Of a DNA stretch of 64,000 bases, positions 29,501 to 38,816 are shown piece after piece (within the stretch, counting starts at the first letter, position 1; the number at the start of each line of letters is the position of its first letter). The notes under the pieces are model-generated. The model was not told where the DNA came from. It saw only the letters and a list, made by a program, of their open reading frames with translations, and ran no database searches. The DNA lies in the NCBI RefSeq assembly GCF_900089955.1, contig NZ_FLQX01000101.1, positions 16,013-80,012 of the forward strand. Direction: 5' to 3'. The translations under genes and the position numbers were made by a program. Source of the DNA: Candidatus Accumulibacter aalborgensis. Its GTDB lineage: Bacteria > Pseudomonadota > Gammaproteobacteria > Burkholderiales > Rhodocyclaceae.

Positions 29501-30317
29501 CGACGAAGCGATCGGGCGGTTTGCGGCGAGTGGGGACAGGACGATGCTGACTGATGCGCTGGGCAGCGTGGTGGCCGAGACGCGGGCGGATCAGAGCATT
29601 GCGACGGCGTATGGGTATAGCCCGTATGGGGAGACGGTGCGGAGCGGCGAGGATAGCGGGAACTCGACGCAGTACACCGGGAGGGAGAATGATGGGACGG
29701 GGATGTATTACTATCGGGCGAGGTATTATGAGCCGGGCTTGAAGCGCTTTGCTTCTGGTGATCCCATTGGAATCGTTGGCGGAGTCAATCACTATCAGTA
29801 TGTCGGTTCCTCTCCTACGAACTTTCGCGACACCCTTGGCTTGACAGCGGATGACAGTTATGAGGTTCATACTCGTAACCCAAGTGCAAAGCCAAGCGAT
29901 TCTGCCTATCAAAGCTTTTTCTCATACCTCTTGGAGATGTGGGTCCACGAATCCAATCACTTTGGCGACGGCTCCTACAACCCGGAGCTTCGAGCCTATT
30001 TGAACCAATCTCCCTACATCTGTGATCCAACATCCGATTGGTATGTGGAATTGCATGGGATGCAAAAGATGAACGCGTATTACGTGCTTCGACTGGGTGC
30101 CATTTATTATGCCCAGACGAGACTGTTGTCCGATTTGTTCGGCTATGTGAGGAACAAAACAGGCTCGCAGACAGAGGGACCGTTTGAGCAAGACCTCGTG
30201 GATGATTCTCCACTAGATCTAACATGGTGGCGGCCACCCCGTAAAGATGATCCAGAGTCTCGGGACAAGGCTGGTGGCCAATGCGCTGTAGTCCAGCCAT
30301 GTTCGCGTCGCCGGTAG
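23577..30317 (+). CDS. Giant exported RHS-repeat polymorphic toxin-like protein
   Basis: This is a 2246-residue protein. Residues 1-46 are a signal peptide ending PAWA. A beta domain shared with the mini-RHS follows at about 47-153. Three PKD domains occupy about 154-445, each with PPxAxxGxDxxV and a LDGxAS-like motif. Three IPT/TIG domains lie at about 451-710, and a carboxypeptidase-regulatory-like domain is near 823-900. A cysteine-rich linker is near 1060-1080, followed by a DUF6531-like entry (MVIDGVMPITIGRSYYP). YD repeats run from about 1220 to 1975. The RHS core then ends with MYYYRARYYEPGLKRF and GDPIGIVGGVNHYQYV. The last 157 residues, after TLGL, are a distinct tip. DNA of the tip is less GC-rich than the rest. 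Known RHS proteins enclose a C-terminal toxin in a YD-repeat shell. The tip fold here is not recognised, though WVHESNHFGDG and WYVELHGMQKMNAYYV may be a metal or catalytic region. Confidence 0.85.
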   Translation: MSSHEYECDRLAARRSSAFARALLATLLAAWWSLAGLLLAACPAWAAPSIGSVQLTPTTIAAGTPTTVRVTAVITDPTVIASTVNLQRLNDAGAAVAVLGALHDDGANGDAVAGDHVYTLDVQLTESAPVRLRVSAGFKGMLKRLFSAEMLLNINRPPVADAGRDRDVATGTDVEVDGRLSSDPDGDHLAYLWTLDERPAGSSAELNGADRARPVFFADQPGDYLLKLVVNDGKVDSAPAFVRVHASATNAPPTADAGPDQNVPTGASIRLDGRASRDPENAPLGYAWELVDKPASSAAVLDDPTSATPGIRADLAGRYVLRLTVSDGNTTSTPDEIVVTAYAANTPPTAVPGPDQSVAPGTRVDLDGSASFDPDPGDGIAQYAWGFVALPRGSTAALLPQIQVFPNPPLTSFVADLAGDYLIELVVTDQRGAKSAPRRLLVQAGAPDALKPALTRLVPDRAVAGSAALVLGVEGLRFDPAAQVLFGTTLLNTRFISATRLSADIPVPLLAAPGSLAVLVRNPASAGGDSNSRSFSITPATPILNVVTPAVLEVGQAETLALGGANFTPASKVRFGATLLATSFGSATNLSALVPAALLSAPGTVSVSVVDPVTGTSNAIDVTVGTQLKITTISPAEGPPGTLLTIDGSGFVPTAGGNQIRIGATPAGVVSAATTRLTATVSLAAQTGAVTVTTARGTVSGPTFTVRHEQDFEIVASPAELITLSGGVASLMVQLASSGVKPFAGVAQLSVAGLPAGVVPTFSTPALAAGHTGSLALAVPAALAAGTYTARIDGAAMIDGAAQSKSATFRLKVIGAASAGSSGVAGRFVDLQGRGIAGIIVRAEDPNAAGTNLALTTSDAGGNFVLAGLPAGKITLRIDATPANPGFPIWPFTLVLEAGAVTPLSDWVVQPPPRDDLFRPLVANASEDQVFTNPDVPGLSVRVPAGVAIQGWDGVVKSRMAIERVAPDKLPTEAVPNGAKNYYRISFGTPMGGVPINSGNGPSAVFVTAPNDMGLQPGEKAEHWYYYGTPLAGEGGWRKAGTGTVSADGKTISADTDSGIDRFCGVCGLSCFTVPWTNPSPPCPDCNGNGPPATAGKPVTLAMGMELSSAVDMVIDGVMPITIGRSYYPWNAFIRNAALSSSLGNGWIFSYDWIVYVDPSTGELRLVLPGNARGVVFTPSGANTYEAPNDLRFGGAKLVSGDGWQLKFKDGRVWRFRQIGFVSWLVEQRDANGNVLRIERNDSGRPTTITAPGKTVAIGVDASSGPIEVVRDAAGREVRYGYAGGRLALVTAPDGGVTSYGYVIPSPPQVTSVGTVGFSSSYPNRADGPIYIGSISRPGTTQPLALDYGESFRVLRQHASNWDIRFAYELSGTCAVQGPLAVGHCAGGNGPTVDSLENRAAGWHFLGGEVIATRVYDANGNGYTVRFNAGGLGTELIDADGQSTKFERDGRNRITRITDPLGRVTQYAYDGNSNRTQIVDAAGRSTDLAYHPMWNKVTGITRKLADGTPVSYRFEYEDSEASGGKLLRAIDPLGNVSQYSYTDAGGARGLLQKVTDPLGNVTTLAYNPAADLAAVTDALGNSVEFQRDVVGRLQRVTDAVGASTFSEYNRLDQVTTITDANAGVTRFNYDAKRDPTAVIDPLGRAVESYISDDMHHLTRRTDAKGGVETYDYDSASRLLAATDRRAQRVSLEYDRQNRVASITYAAGGNERRDYDAAGRLVRIRDQVGTIAFDYDDVDRLKREATDVDGLVNTIDYEYDALDRRIKRTVNGIDPTTYAYDLASRLTTIVYRGRTVSYEWDKASRLTAKVLPNGIRQEYAYDKASRLVEIRFRKSDGTLIDSIAYAYDPNGRRVARTMNLPTNVETPMQGTYDEANRMTSITFPATGQTCALAYDANGNLASKACPGGTTTYTWDARDRLVAIAGPGLTASFKYDALGRRVQRVVNGLSTGYLYDGVQALAEFGANEAALLTGLAIDEAIGRFAASGDRTMLTDALGSVVAETRADQSIATAYGYSPYGETVRSGEDSGNSTQYTGRENDGTGMYYYRARYYEPGLKRFASGDPIGIVGGVNHYQYVGSSPTNFRDTLGLTADDSYEVHTRNPSAKPSDSAYQSFFSYLLEMWVHESNHFGDGSYNPELRAYLNQSPYICDPTSDWYVELHGMQKMNAYYVLRLGAIYYAQTRLLSDLFGYVRNKTGSQTEGPFEQDLVDDSPLDLTWWRPPRKDDPESRDKAGGQCAVVQPCSRRR

Positions 30318-30326
30318 CTCGTAGGT

Positions 30327-30362
30327 TGGCGCCAATCGGGGACGTGGCGCCAATCGGGGACG
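30327..30362. repeat. Exact 18-base tandem duplication after the giant RHS gene
   Basis: The unit TGGCGCCAATCGGGGACG occurs twice head to tail. It lies in the 172-base gap between the two RHS genes, where an immunity gene would be expected but none is seen. Confidence 0.85.
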
Positions 30363-30489
30363 GACCACGATTTCTTGCGCGAACACGCATTGATAGCGCC
30401 GACTCTCGGCGCAATACGCTTCGCTTATCGCACTCTACGCCGCTGTTCGGCACGCTGGCTGTCGTTCATTAGGATAGGGGGGAGAGATC

Positions 30490-32070
30490 ATGCCAAGCCA
30501 CTGCCAAAGCCTGCTCCGCCTCGCTGTCTTCCGGCTGCTCGCTCTGATCGGTATCGTCCAGGCCACAGCGGCGGTGAGTCTCACCGTGCCTGCGTCATCG
30601 GCGTTCGGGCGGGCGTTGCTCGCCAGGGTGCTGGCGCTTGCCGGCGTGTTGCTGCCGGTGTTCCCAGCCTGGGCTGCCCCGAGCATCGGGTCGGTGCAGA
30701 TCACACCGAACTCGATCACTGCCGGCGCGCCGACGACCGTCCGCGTGACCGCCGTGATTGCCGATCCGACACTCATCCCCGCCACCGTCAACCTGCAGCG
30801 CGTCAATGACGCCGGGGCAGCCGTCGCGGTGCTCGGCAGCCTGCACGATGACGGACTGAACGGTGACGCCGTTGCGGGCGACCAGGTCTACACCCTCGAC
30901 GTGGTATTGACCGAGACCGCACCGCTGCGGCTGCGGGTGTCGGCGGGTTTCAAGGGCATGTTGAAGCGAGTGTTCTCGGCAGAAGTCCTGCTCCCGATCA
31001 ATCGCCCGCCGCTGGCCGACGCCGGTTCCGACCAGAGCGTCGGCGTCGGCAAGCTGGTCAGCCTCGACGGCAGTGCTTCGCGGGATCCCGAAGGAGCGAC
31101 GCTCAGTCACGCCTGGTTGTTAATCGGCCGACCTGCGGGAAGCGCTGCCGCCCTCACCGCAGCCAACAGCGTGCGTCCGACCTTTACCGCCGACGTTCCT
31201 GGTCAGTACGTCGCGCAGTTGATCGTCAGTGACGGCCAACTCGCCAGCGGACCGGACACGGTGAGGATCACGGCCACCGACACCCGGCTGACGATCCTCT
31301 ATCTGCACGCGGATCATCTCGGCACGCCGAGAGTGGCGACCAACGAAGCCAACGTCGTCGTCTGGCGCAACCCGCCGACGACCGAGCCTTTCGGGATGGC
31401 ACTGCCCGAGGAAGATCCGGACGGCGATGGGAAGCCGACGACCATCAACCTGCGCTTTCCCGGGCAGTACTTCGATCGGGAGACGCAACTGCACTACAAC
31501 TACTACCGGGATTACGATCCAGGGGTGGGGAGGTATGTGCAGCCAGATCCGATCGGGTTGGCCGGAGGCTTGAACCTGTACACCTATGTTCGTGGGAATC
31601 CACTGACCTACGTCGACCCGGATGGTCTTACCCCTTTGCTTGGCCTCGGGCTGCGCTTGCTTGCCATGGGGATTACAGCTCAGGGCGTAGCAGAAAATCC
31701 CGAGTTGGGTCTTGCCGGTGGTCTCGGCAGCGCGGCAAAGGTTGGCGGGCAATGCCTGGCGGCAAAGGGAATAGTGGCCGAAGGCAGGACCGTTCTCGGT
31801 CACCACCCCGAGTACGTGCAGCTTGCCGAAACTCTCGCGGCTCGTCGCTTCAACATTCCGGGGGAGGTGTGGAACAGGATGTCCGAGGCCGAACGGTGGA
31901 CGGCGAATCAGAAGTTTCTTGATCGCATGATCTCCCGAGGGGATGAAATCACGCTCGCCACGCCGCTGGACAAGGTGCGACCCGGAAGCTACTTTGCCCG
32001 TGAGTTAGAGTACTTGGGAAGCAGGGGCTACGTCCCGGGTGCCGATGGAACCCTACTCATCAAGCGGTGA
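30490..32070 (+). CDS. Mini-RHS exported toxin-like protein without YD-repeat shell
   Basis: This 526-residue protein shares its first 170 residues or so (signal peptide, beta domain, GFKGMLKRVFSAE) and one PKD domain with the giant RHS protein. It then jumps directly to an RHS core: LYLHADHLGTPRVATN, then LHYNYYRDYDPGVGRYVQPD, ending YVDPDGL near residue 380. The roughly 145-residue tip ends with WNRMSEAERW, ANQKFLDRMISRGDE and GSYFARELEYLGSRGY. That block resembles tips I recall from contact-dependent toxins, but I cannot name the family. It lacks the IPT, carboxypeptidase-like, DUF6531 and YD-repeat parts. The next gene is likely its immunity partner. Confidence 0.75.
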   Translation: MPSHCQSLLRLAVFRLLALIGIVQATAAVSLTVPASSAFGRALLARVLALAGVLLPVFPAWAAPSIGSVQITPNSITAGAPTTVRVTAVIADPTLIPATVNLQRVNDAGAAVAVLGSLHDDGLNGDAVAGDQVYTLDVVLTETAPLRLRVSAGFKGMLKRVFSAEVLLPINRPPLADAGSDQSVGVGKLVSLDGSASRDPEGATLSHAWLLIGRPAGSAAALTAANSVRPTFTADVPGQYVAQLIVSDGQLASGPDTVRITATDTRLTILYLHADHLGTPRVATNEANVVVWRNPPTTEPFGMALPEEDPDGDGKPTTINLRFPGQYFDRETQLHYNYYRDYDPGVGRYVQPDPIGLAGGLNLYTYVRGNPLTYVDPDGLTPLLGLGLRLLAMGITAQGVAENPELGLAGGLGSAAKVGGQCLAAKGIVAEGRTVLGHHPEYVQLAETLAARRFNIPGEVWNRMSEAERWTANQKFLDRMISRGDEITLATPLDKVRPGSYFARELEYLGSRGYVPGADGTLLIKR

Positions 32071-32074
32071 CGCG

Positions 32075-32485
32075 GTGATTGATTTGGTTGATATCGCCCC
32101 TGCTTTCGCCTTCGTGGTGAGCGAGGGTCTTGTGCCTGGCGCGAGCAACTATCAGCCGCAGGCGTTTGGCAACGCCGTCGTTGTAATGGTCGGTGCGCCG
32201 TTATCACTCCGATTCGAGCGTGATCGCGGACAGGTCTTCGTGGATGCTGGAAGCAATGCCGTTGGGTGGCACAAGCTTGAATACGCACTTGAGTTCGTGG
32301 ACGACTCCATCACGCCGCAACAGCTTGGCGAGCCGCCAGACGCCACAGCCATGGCGAACCTGCTTCGCGTGCATTGGGACCAGGTGGTTAACCTGTTTCG
32401 CGACGAGCAGAGAACATCGGAGTTCCAAGCGTTCGCCAGGCAGAAATCAGCGGCCTTACTCAGCAAGATATTCAGCAAACCCTGA
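32075..32485 (+). CDS. Putative immunity protein for the mini-RHS tip
   Basis: The 136-residue protein with no signal peptide starts 4 bases after the mini-RHS stop. GTG 32075 is preferred, and ATG 32045 is an in-frame alternative that would overlap the toxin. The sequence is acidic and globular (QAFGNAVVVMVGAPLSLRFERDRGQVFVD, seen as AFGNAVVVM and LRFERDRGQVFVD). Small, single-domain and directly downstream of a polymorphic-toxin tip is the classic position for an immunity gene. No immunity family is recognised. Confidence 0.6.
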   Translation: MIDLVDIAPAFAFVVSEGLVPGASNYQPQAFGNAVVVMVGAPLSLRFERDRGQVFVDAGSNAVGWHKLEYALEFVDDSITPQQLGEPPDATAMANLLRVHWDQVVNLFRDEQRTSEFQAFARQKSAALLSKIFSKP

Positions 32486-32561
32486 TGCAGCGGAAGCGGA
32501 ATCAGAATTGGCGTACGCCGGATCGACCATCTGCAATTATCAAAGCGCCTGGCACGGCACG

Positions 32562-32710
32562 CGATCAATCGCCCGCCGCTGGCCGATGCCGGTTCCGACC
32601 AGAGCGTTGCCGTCGGCAAGCTGGTCAGCCTCGACGGCAGTGCTTCACGAAATCCCGAAGGAGCGACGCTCAGCCACTTCTGGGCGTTGATCGGCAGACC
32701 TGCGGGCAGT
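32562..32710 (+). pseudogene. Fragment of a third RHS-type gene (PKD segment)
   Basis: About 149 bases match 30995-31143 of the mini-RHS gene closely. The translation INRPPLADAGSDQSVAVGK corresponds to the start of its PKD domain. The match begins and ends abruptly, with no start codon or full domain. It is a remnant of an additional RHS copy or a recombination scar in the tandem array. Confidence 0.8.
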
Positions 32711-32773
32711 CCTGTCGAAAACCTGGAGGTTGCTCCACCTCTCGGGTATTTTACAGGGGGATCGGCTGGACGC

Positions 32774-33073
32774 TTACGCCGCCTTCCCGCTCATCAGTTC
32801 CTCGCGGATGGCTTTCCTGATCATCGTTTCAATGTCGGATTGTTGCAGTGACATTTTCAGGGTTTCGTTGATCAGCGTCTGATAGCCGCGCTCGCCAGCC
32901 AGTCCCTTGAAATGCTCAATCAGAGAGGCATCGAGATACAGCGTGATGCGCTTCTTTGCGGGCGTCACTCGACCCTCGACACGCTTGCGCAAGACCAGTC
33001 GGCCAGCATCGATGTCACCCTGCGTGATTGGGGCGTCGTCGTCAGAGGTTGCCAAAGTAGATTTCCTGTTCAT
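32774..33073 (-). CDS. brnA: BrnA-family antitoxin
   Basis: The 99-residue protein has a C-terminal ribbon-helix-helix-like DNA-binding part: RVTPAKKRITLYLDASLIEHFKG then GYQTLINETLKMSL. The N-terminus includes PITQGDIDAGRLVLRKR. This is the layout of BrnA antitoxins, which normally follow a BrnT toxin. The ATG at 33073 has GGAG just upstream. No recognisable BrnT precedes it, only a 38-codon frame, so it appears to be an orphan. Confidence 0.78.
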   Translation of the reverse strand: MNRKSTLATSDDDAPITQGDIDAGRLVLRKRVEGRVTPAKKRITLYLDASLIEHFKGLAGERGYQTLINETLKMSLQQSDIETMIRKAIREELMSGKAA

Positions 33074-33186
33074 TTCGCTCCGCCTTGCGCGTCGCTGGAG
33101 ATAAACACCGCTTGTTCCAGCTTTCGCTTGGTGTTCATAAGCCATCGTTGTAGACTTTTTTCAGGATCCGAACGCAAGTCAGTCAT
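33070..33186 (-). CDS. Small ORF overlapping brnA start
   Basis: A 38-codon frame begins MTDLRSDPEKSLQRWLMNTK and ends with a stop overlapping the brnA ATG by 4 bases. It sits where a BrnT toxin would be expected but does not resemble BrnT. It could be a leader peptide or the relic of a replaced partner. It begins inside the loop of the inverted repeat at 33142-33210. Confidence 0.3.
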   Translation of the reverse strand: MTDLRSDPEKSLQRWLMNTKRKLEQAVFISSDAQGGAK

Positions 33187-33210
33187 TCCGAAAAAAGTCT
33201 ACAACGTTGG
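33142..33210. repeat. Long inverted repeat upstream of brnA
   Basis: Arms of 17 bases (33146-33162 and 33190-33206) are exact inverted copies separated by 27 bases. Allowing one mismatch they extend to 21 bases. Each arm contains a run of six T or A. It could be an operator for the antitoxin, a bidirectional terminator or the ends of a small mobile element. Confidence 0.8.
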
Positions 33211-33244
33211 TCCTTACGTTGGAGTTCCTTGCTTACCTCGACCC

Positions 33245-34630
33245 ATGCCCTACCGCCGGAACCTGAGTCACGCTCTTCCGCGCTTTCTTGGCGCGCTGCT
33301 GTTCTGCGCTGCTGGCCTGGCAGCGGAGGTGCCGCATGCGCCGGCATCGGACCCGAGCCACTGGGTGAAGTGGTTGCCGCAAGGCGATCCTCGCGACGAG
33401 GCCACGATGCCGGAGAATTTCGCATCACCGCCGCTGACGATGGCGGCTGGCGAGTCGACTCGACAGCGCTTCGCGACCGAGGTGCTCGCCCGGAAGTGGG
33501 CGACCGGGCCGGCATCGCTGCCATGGAACGGTCTCGCCCTGGAACTGATCGTCAAGTATCAGCAGAACCCGCTGCGCGCGGTGCGCGTGCTGGCGCACGT
33601 GCACGCGGCAGCTCATGACGCGGTCGTTCGCTTGGCGACGACGACGAGCAGCGAGGCGGCGCAGGCGGTGGCGGTGCAGGCTGCGTCGGCCGCGGTCCTG
33701 GCGCATTTCTACCCGCGCGAGTCGCCGGGAAGAATCGAGGCCATCGGCGTTGGCGCGATGCTCGCGGTCGCTGCCAGGGCGGGCGTGTCGCCGGAAGATC
33801 TCACTTTTGCCCGCGCAGCGGGCCGTCGCGCCGCGGCCGATGCGATCCGTCGCGTGCTCGACGATGGAGCCGGCGCGAGCTGGAACCCGGCCGATCGTCC
33901 GGCAGCCGGTCCCTCCGTGTGGCGCGCCGCGCCGCCGCTCAATCTCTACAATCCGACCGAGCCGCTGGCCGGGAAATGGCGCACCTGGGCGCTTGCCGAC
34001 GGCAGCGAGATCCAGCCACCACCGCCGCCGGAGTTTGCCAGCGAGCGCTACCGCGACGAAGTGCGCGAGGTGCTGCAGGTGTCGCGCGCCCTGACGGCCG
34101 AGCAGAAGCGAATCGCCGACGACTGGAACCTCGACAAGGGGTCGGTGACGCCGCCGGGAGTCTGGAACCGCAAGGCGATGGCCCTGGTCGCTCAGCATGG
34201 CCTGGATACGGCGCAGGCGGCGCGCGTGTTGGCGGCGCTGAATGTGGCGATGTCGGATGCGCTGGTCGCCTGCTGGCAGGCGAAGTTCGCCCACTGGACG
34301 GTGCGACCGGTGACCGTGATCCGCGAGCAACTCGATGCGGACTTTCTGCCGTACCTGTTCACGCCGCCATTCCCGAGCTATGTCTCGGGGCATGCGGCGG
34401 CTTCTGGCGCGGCTGCGGAAGTGCTCGCGGCGTTCTTTCCGGAGGATGCCGGCGAACTGCGAGCGTCGGCCGACGAAGCGGCGTTGTCGCGCCTGTACGG
34501 CGGGATCCACTTGCGCAGCGACAACGAAGAGGGGCTGAGACTCGGCCGCGCGGTCGGGCGACGCGTGCTCGAGCGCAGCCGGCGTACCGACGGTGCGCCG
34601 GCCAGCGGCACGCCCTCAGGCGCTCAATAG
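33245..34630 (+). CDS. Exported vanadium haloperoxidase / PAP2-like protein
   Basis: The 461-residue protein has a signal peptide ending GLAAEV. It carries the three PAP2/vanadium-haloperoxidase active-site blocks: KFAHWTVRPVTVIRE (from about residue 347), PFPSYVSGHAAASG, and LYGGIHLRSDNEEG. These hold Lys/Arg, Ser-Gly-His and Arg/His ligands of phosphate or vanadate. Length and spacing favour a bacterial vanadium-dependent haloperoxidase-like protein over a lipid phosphatase. Actual activity is unproven. Its 3' end overlaps the convergent gene by 7 bases. Confidence 0.82.
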   Translation: MPYRRNLSHALPRFLGALLFCAAGLAAEVPHAPASDPSHWVKWLPQGDPRDEATMPENFASPPLTMAAGESTRQRFATEVLARKWATGPASLPWNGLALELIVKYQQNPLRAVRVLAHVHAAAHDAVVRLATTTSSEAAQAVAVQAASAAVLAHFYPRESPGRIEAIGVGAMLAVAARAGVSPEDLTFARAAGRRAAADAIRRVLDDGAGASWNPADRPAAGPSVWRAAPPLNLYNPTEPLAGKWRTWALADGSEIQPPPPPEFASERYRDEVREVLQVSRALTAEQKRIADDWNLDKGSVTPPGVWNRKAMALVAQHGLDTAQAARVLAALNVAMSDALVACWQAKFAHWTVRPVTVIREQLDADFLPYLFTPPFPSYVSGHAAASGAAAEVLAAFFPEDAGELRASADEAALSRLYGGIHLRSDNEEGLRLGRAVGRRVLERSRRTDGAPASGTPSGAQ

Positions 34631-35268
34631 ACTGCGTAGCCGATCTGTCCGAACATGTCGCCGCAGTGGGCGCGAACGGCGAGGATGACGGAGTTGGCGG
34701 TGGGGGAGGGCGGCACGGCAGCGGGCTCCCTCGTTTCGAGCTTGAACAGCAAGCGGCCGTCCGTCGCCTCGTAGCCAAAGACTTCGTAGCCATCAGCACC
34801 CGTCGTCGCTTGCCAGTGGATACGCCTTTCGCTGGTGTCAACACTCAGTCCGTTGACCGGACAGGCAGACCGGGAGTCAATCAGGAAGCGATGCTCGCTG
34901 CCTGGCGCCGGCAGCGATGGGTCCGCCGTCGGGCACTGGCTCGTGACGCTGACCTCGACGAGCGCGAAGCCGTCGCTCAACGCCTGCGGCGCAACGAAGT
35001 GTGTTTCCTTGACCATGGTGTCGATCGTGGCGAATGTTCGCCCTTCCGGTTCGCGGCTGACGAGTCTGATCCGATAACTCGACGCGGCGGCAACCGGGCG
35101 CCACGAAATCGTCGGGCGCAGTGAGGATTTGGTCGATTGCGGCGCCGGCGAGACGATCGTCGGATTCAGGCACGGTTGCGCGGCAAGCGCAGGCAGCGCC
35201 GAACCGACGCTGGCGAGACCAGTCGCCACCTGTGCCAGCGACCAGGCGCGCGGGGACCTGGACGTCAT
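34624..35268 (-). CDS. Exported protein with fibronectin-III-like repeats
   Basis: The 214-residue protein has a signal peptide ending ALPALAAQ. Two beta-sandwich stretches follow: RPTISWRPVAAASSYRIRLV and RRIHWQATTGADGYEVFGYE. The W-x-P/A...YxVxV pattern is that of FnIII-like domains. It begins 19 bases after the M16 protease stop on the same strand, so they probably share a transcript. Function unknown. Confidence 0.65.
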   Translation of the reverse strand: MTSRSPRAWSLAQVATGLASVGSALPALAAQPCLNPTIVSPAPQSTKSSLRPTISWRPVAAASSYRIRLVSREPEGRTFATIDTMVKETHFVAPQALSDGFALVEVSVTSQCPTADPSLPAPGSEHRFLIDSRSACPVNGLSVDTSERRIHWQATTGADGYEVFGYEATDGRLLFKLETREPAAVPPSPTANSVILAVRAHCGDMFGQIGYAVY

Positions 35269-35287
35269 CCTGAGTGACGACGACTCG

Positions 35288-38029
<2,742 letters not shown>

Positions 38030-38138
38030 CACGATGACTCCAGGAGAAAAGCAGTATTTTTTCAAACAGGCAGGCTCCCGTTCGGCGCTACAGCTGCCGG
38101 CGGCGGGAGGGCGAATTATAGGCTGCCAGGAAAAGAAA

Positions 38139-38170
38139 CGGCCCGCACAGAGGGAGGGCTGGGCGGGCCG
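38139..38170 (-). terminator. GC hairpin with T-rich flank in M16 leader
   Basis: Arms CGGCCCGC (38139-38146) and GCGGGCCG (38163-38170) pair around 16 bases. On the minus strand the stem is followed by TTTCTTTTCC, like an intrinsic terminator. It lies upstream of the M16 gene, with no minus-strand gene ending nearby, so it may be a leader attenuator. Confidence 0.45.
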
Positions 38171-38192
38171 GGTGAAACAATCGCTGTCACGC

Positions 38193-38215
38193 GGGGGGAG
38201 GGGGAGGGGGAGGGG
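38193..38215 (+). other. Potential G-quadruplex
   Basis: Four G-tracts of 6, 5, 5 and 4 bases are separated by single A residues. Such a sequence can fold into a stable intramolecular G-quadruplex. It is in the 464-base intergenic stretch 38030-38493, upstream of the M16 gene, which otherwise shows no gene. Confidence 0.7.
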
Positions 38216-38493
38216 TGCGTGGCAGCGACAGGACGAAGAGTACCGAATCGGCAGCGGGTGATCTGTTGTCCCTCTGTTCCTGATGTGTAACGGAGTGTGA
38301 TCTGTGCGCCGGAGAACACCGGGCATTGCTGCTTTCATCGGGCTCGGTCACCGCTGCGGATGTCTATTGCCTTTAGTCCGGGAGAACTGGCATTATCCTC
38401 GACTCAAGTCGCCGCATGGGTTCCTGCAGAGCGTTGCTGGCAATTTGCGCGGTGGGTTCCCGTTGAAGCAATGACAGAATCAAGGAGCGAACA

Positions 38494-38781
38494 ATGAGCC
38501 GAGAATCGGATGACCTGGGTGTGGCGACCGTCGTGCTGGAGCGCCTCCAAAAAGAGCGCTTGCCCCGAGCGCTCGATCTGAAGGCGAAGGTCGATGGCGG
38601 CGAGCGGCTCGATGACATGGATATTTCCTTGCTGGAACGGGTATTTGCCGACATCGAGGACGCCAAGTCCTTTCTCGCTCGTCACCCGGAATACAACGAG
38701 TTGGCGGCCAAGATGGCCACACTGTACGAAGAGATCACGGCCAGGGCGCTGGAGAACGAGAAGGCAGCGCCTCAGGCCTGA
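38494..38781 (+). CDS. Hypothetical small cytoplasmic protein
   Basis: The 95-residue helical, charged protein includes VVLERLQKERLPRALDLKAKV and LLERVFADIEDAKSFLARHPEY, shown as ERLQKERLPRALDLK and VFADIEDAKSFL. There is no signal peptide or known domain. An AAGGAG site precedes the ATG. It is followed 35 bases later by the ParB-like gene in the same direction. Confidence 0.65.
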   Translation: MSRESDDLGVATVVLERLQKERLPRALDLKAKVDGGERLDDMDISLLERVFADIEDAKSFLARHPEYNELAAKMATLYEEITARALENEKAAPQA

Positions 38782-38816
38782 GATCGGATCAGACCCTACG
38801 CGGGGAAGGAAAGATC

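Noticed and set aside
25764..29912. A 1382-codon open frame on the minus strand opposite the giant RHS gene
   Set aside because: It is an antisense artefact of strongly GC-biased third positions. The plus-strand frame has clear domains, and the minus frame has none.
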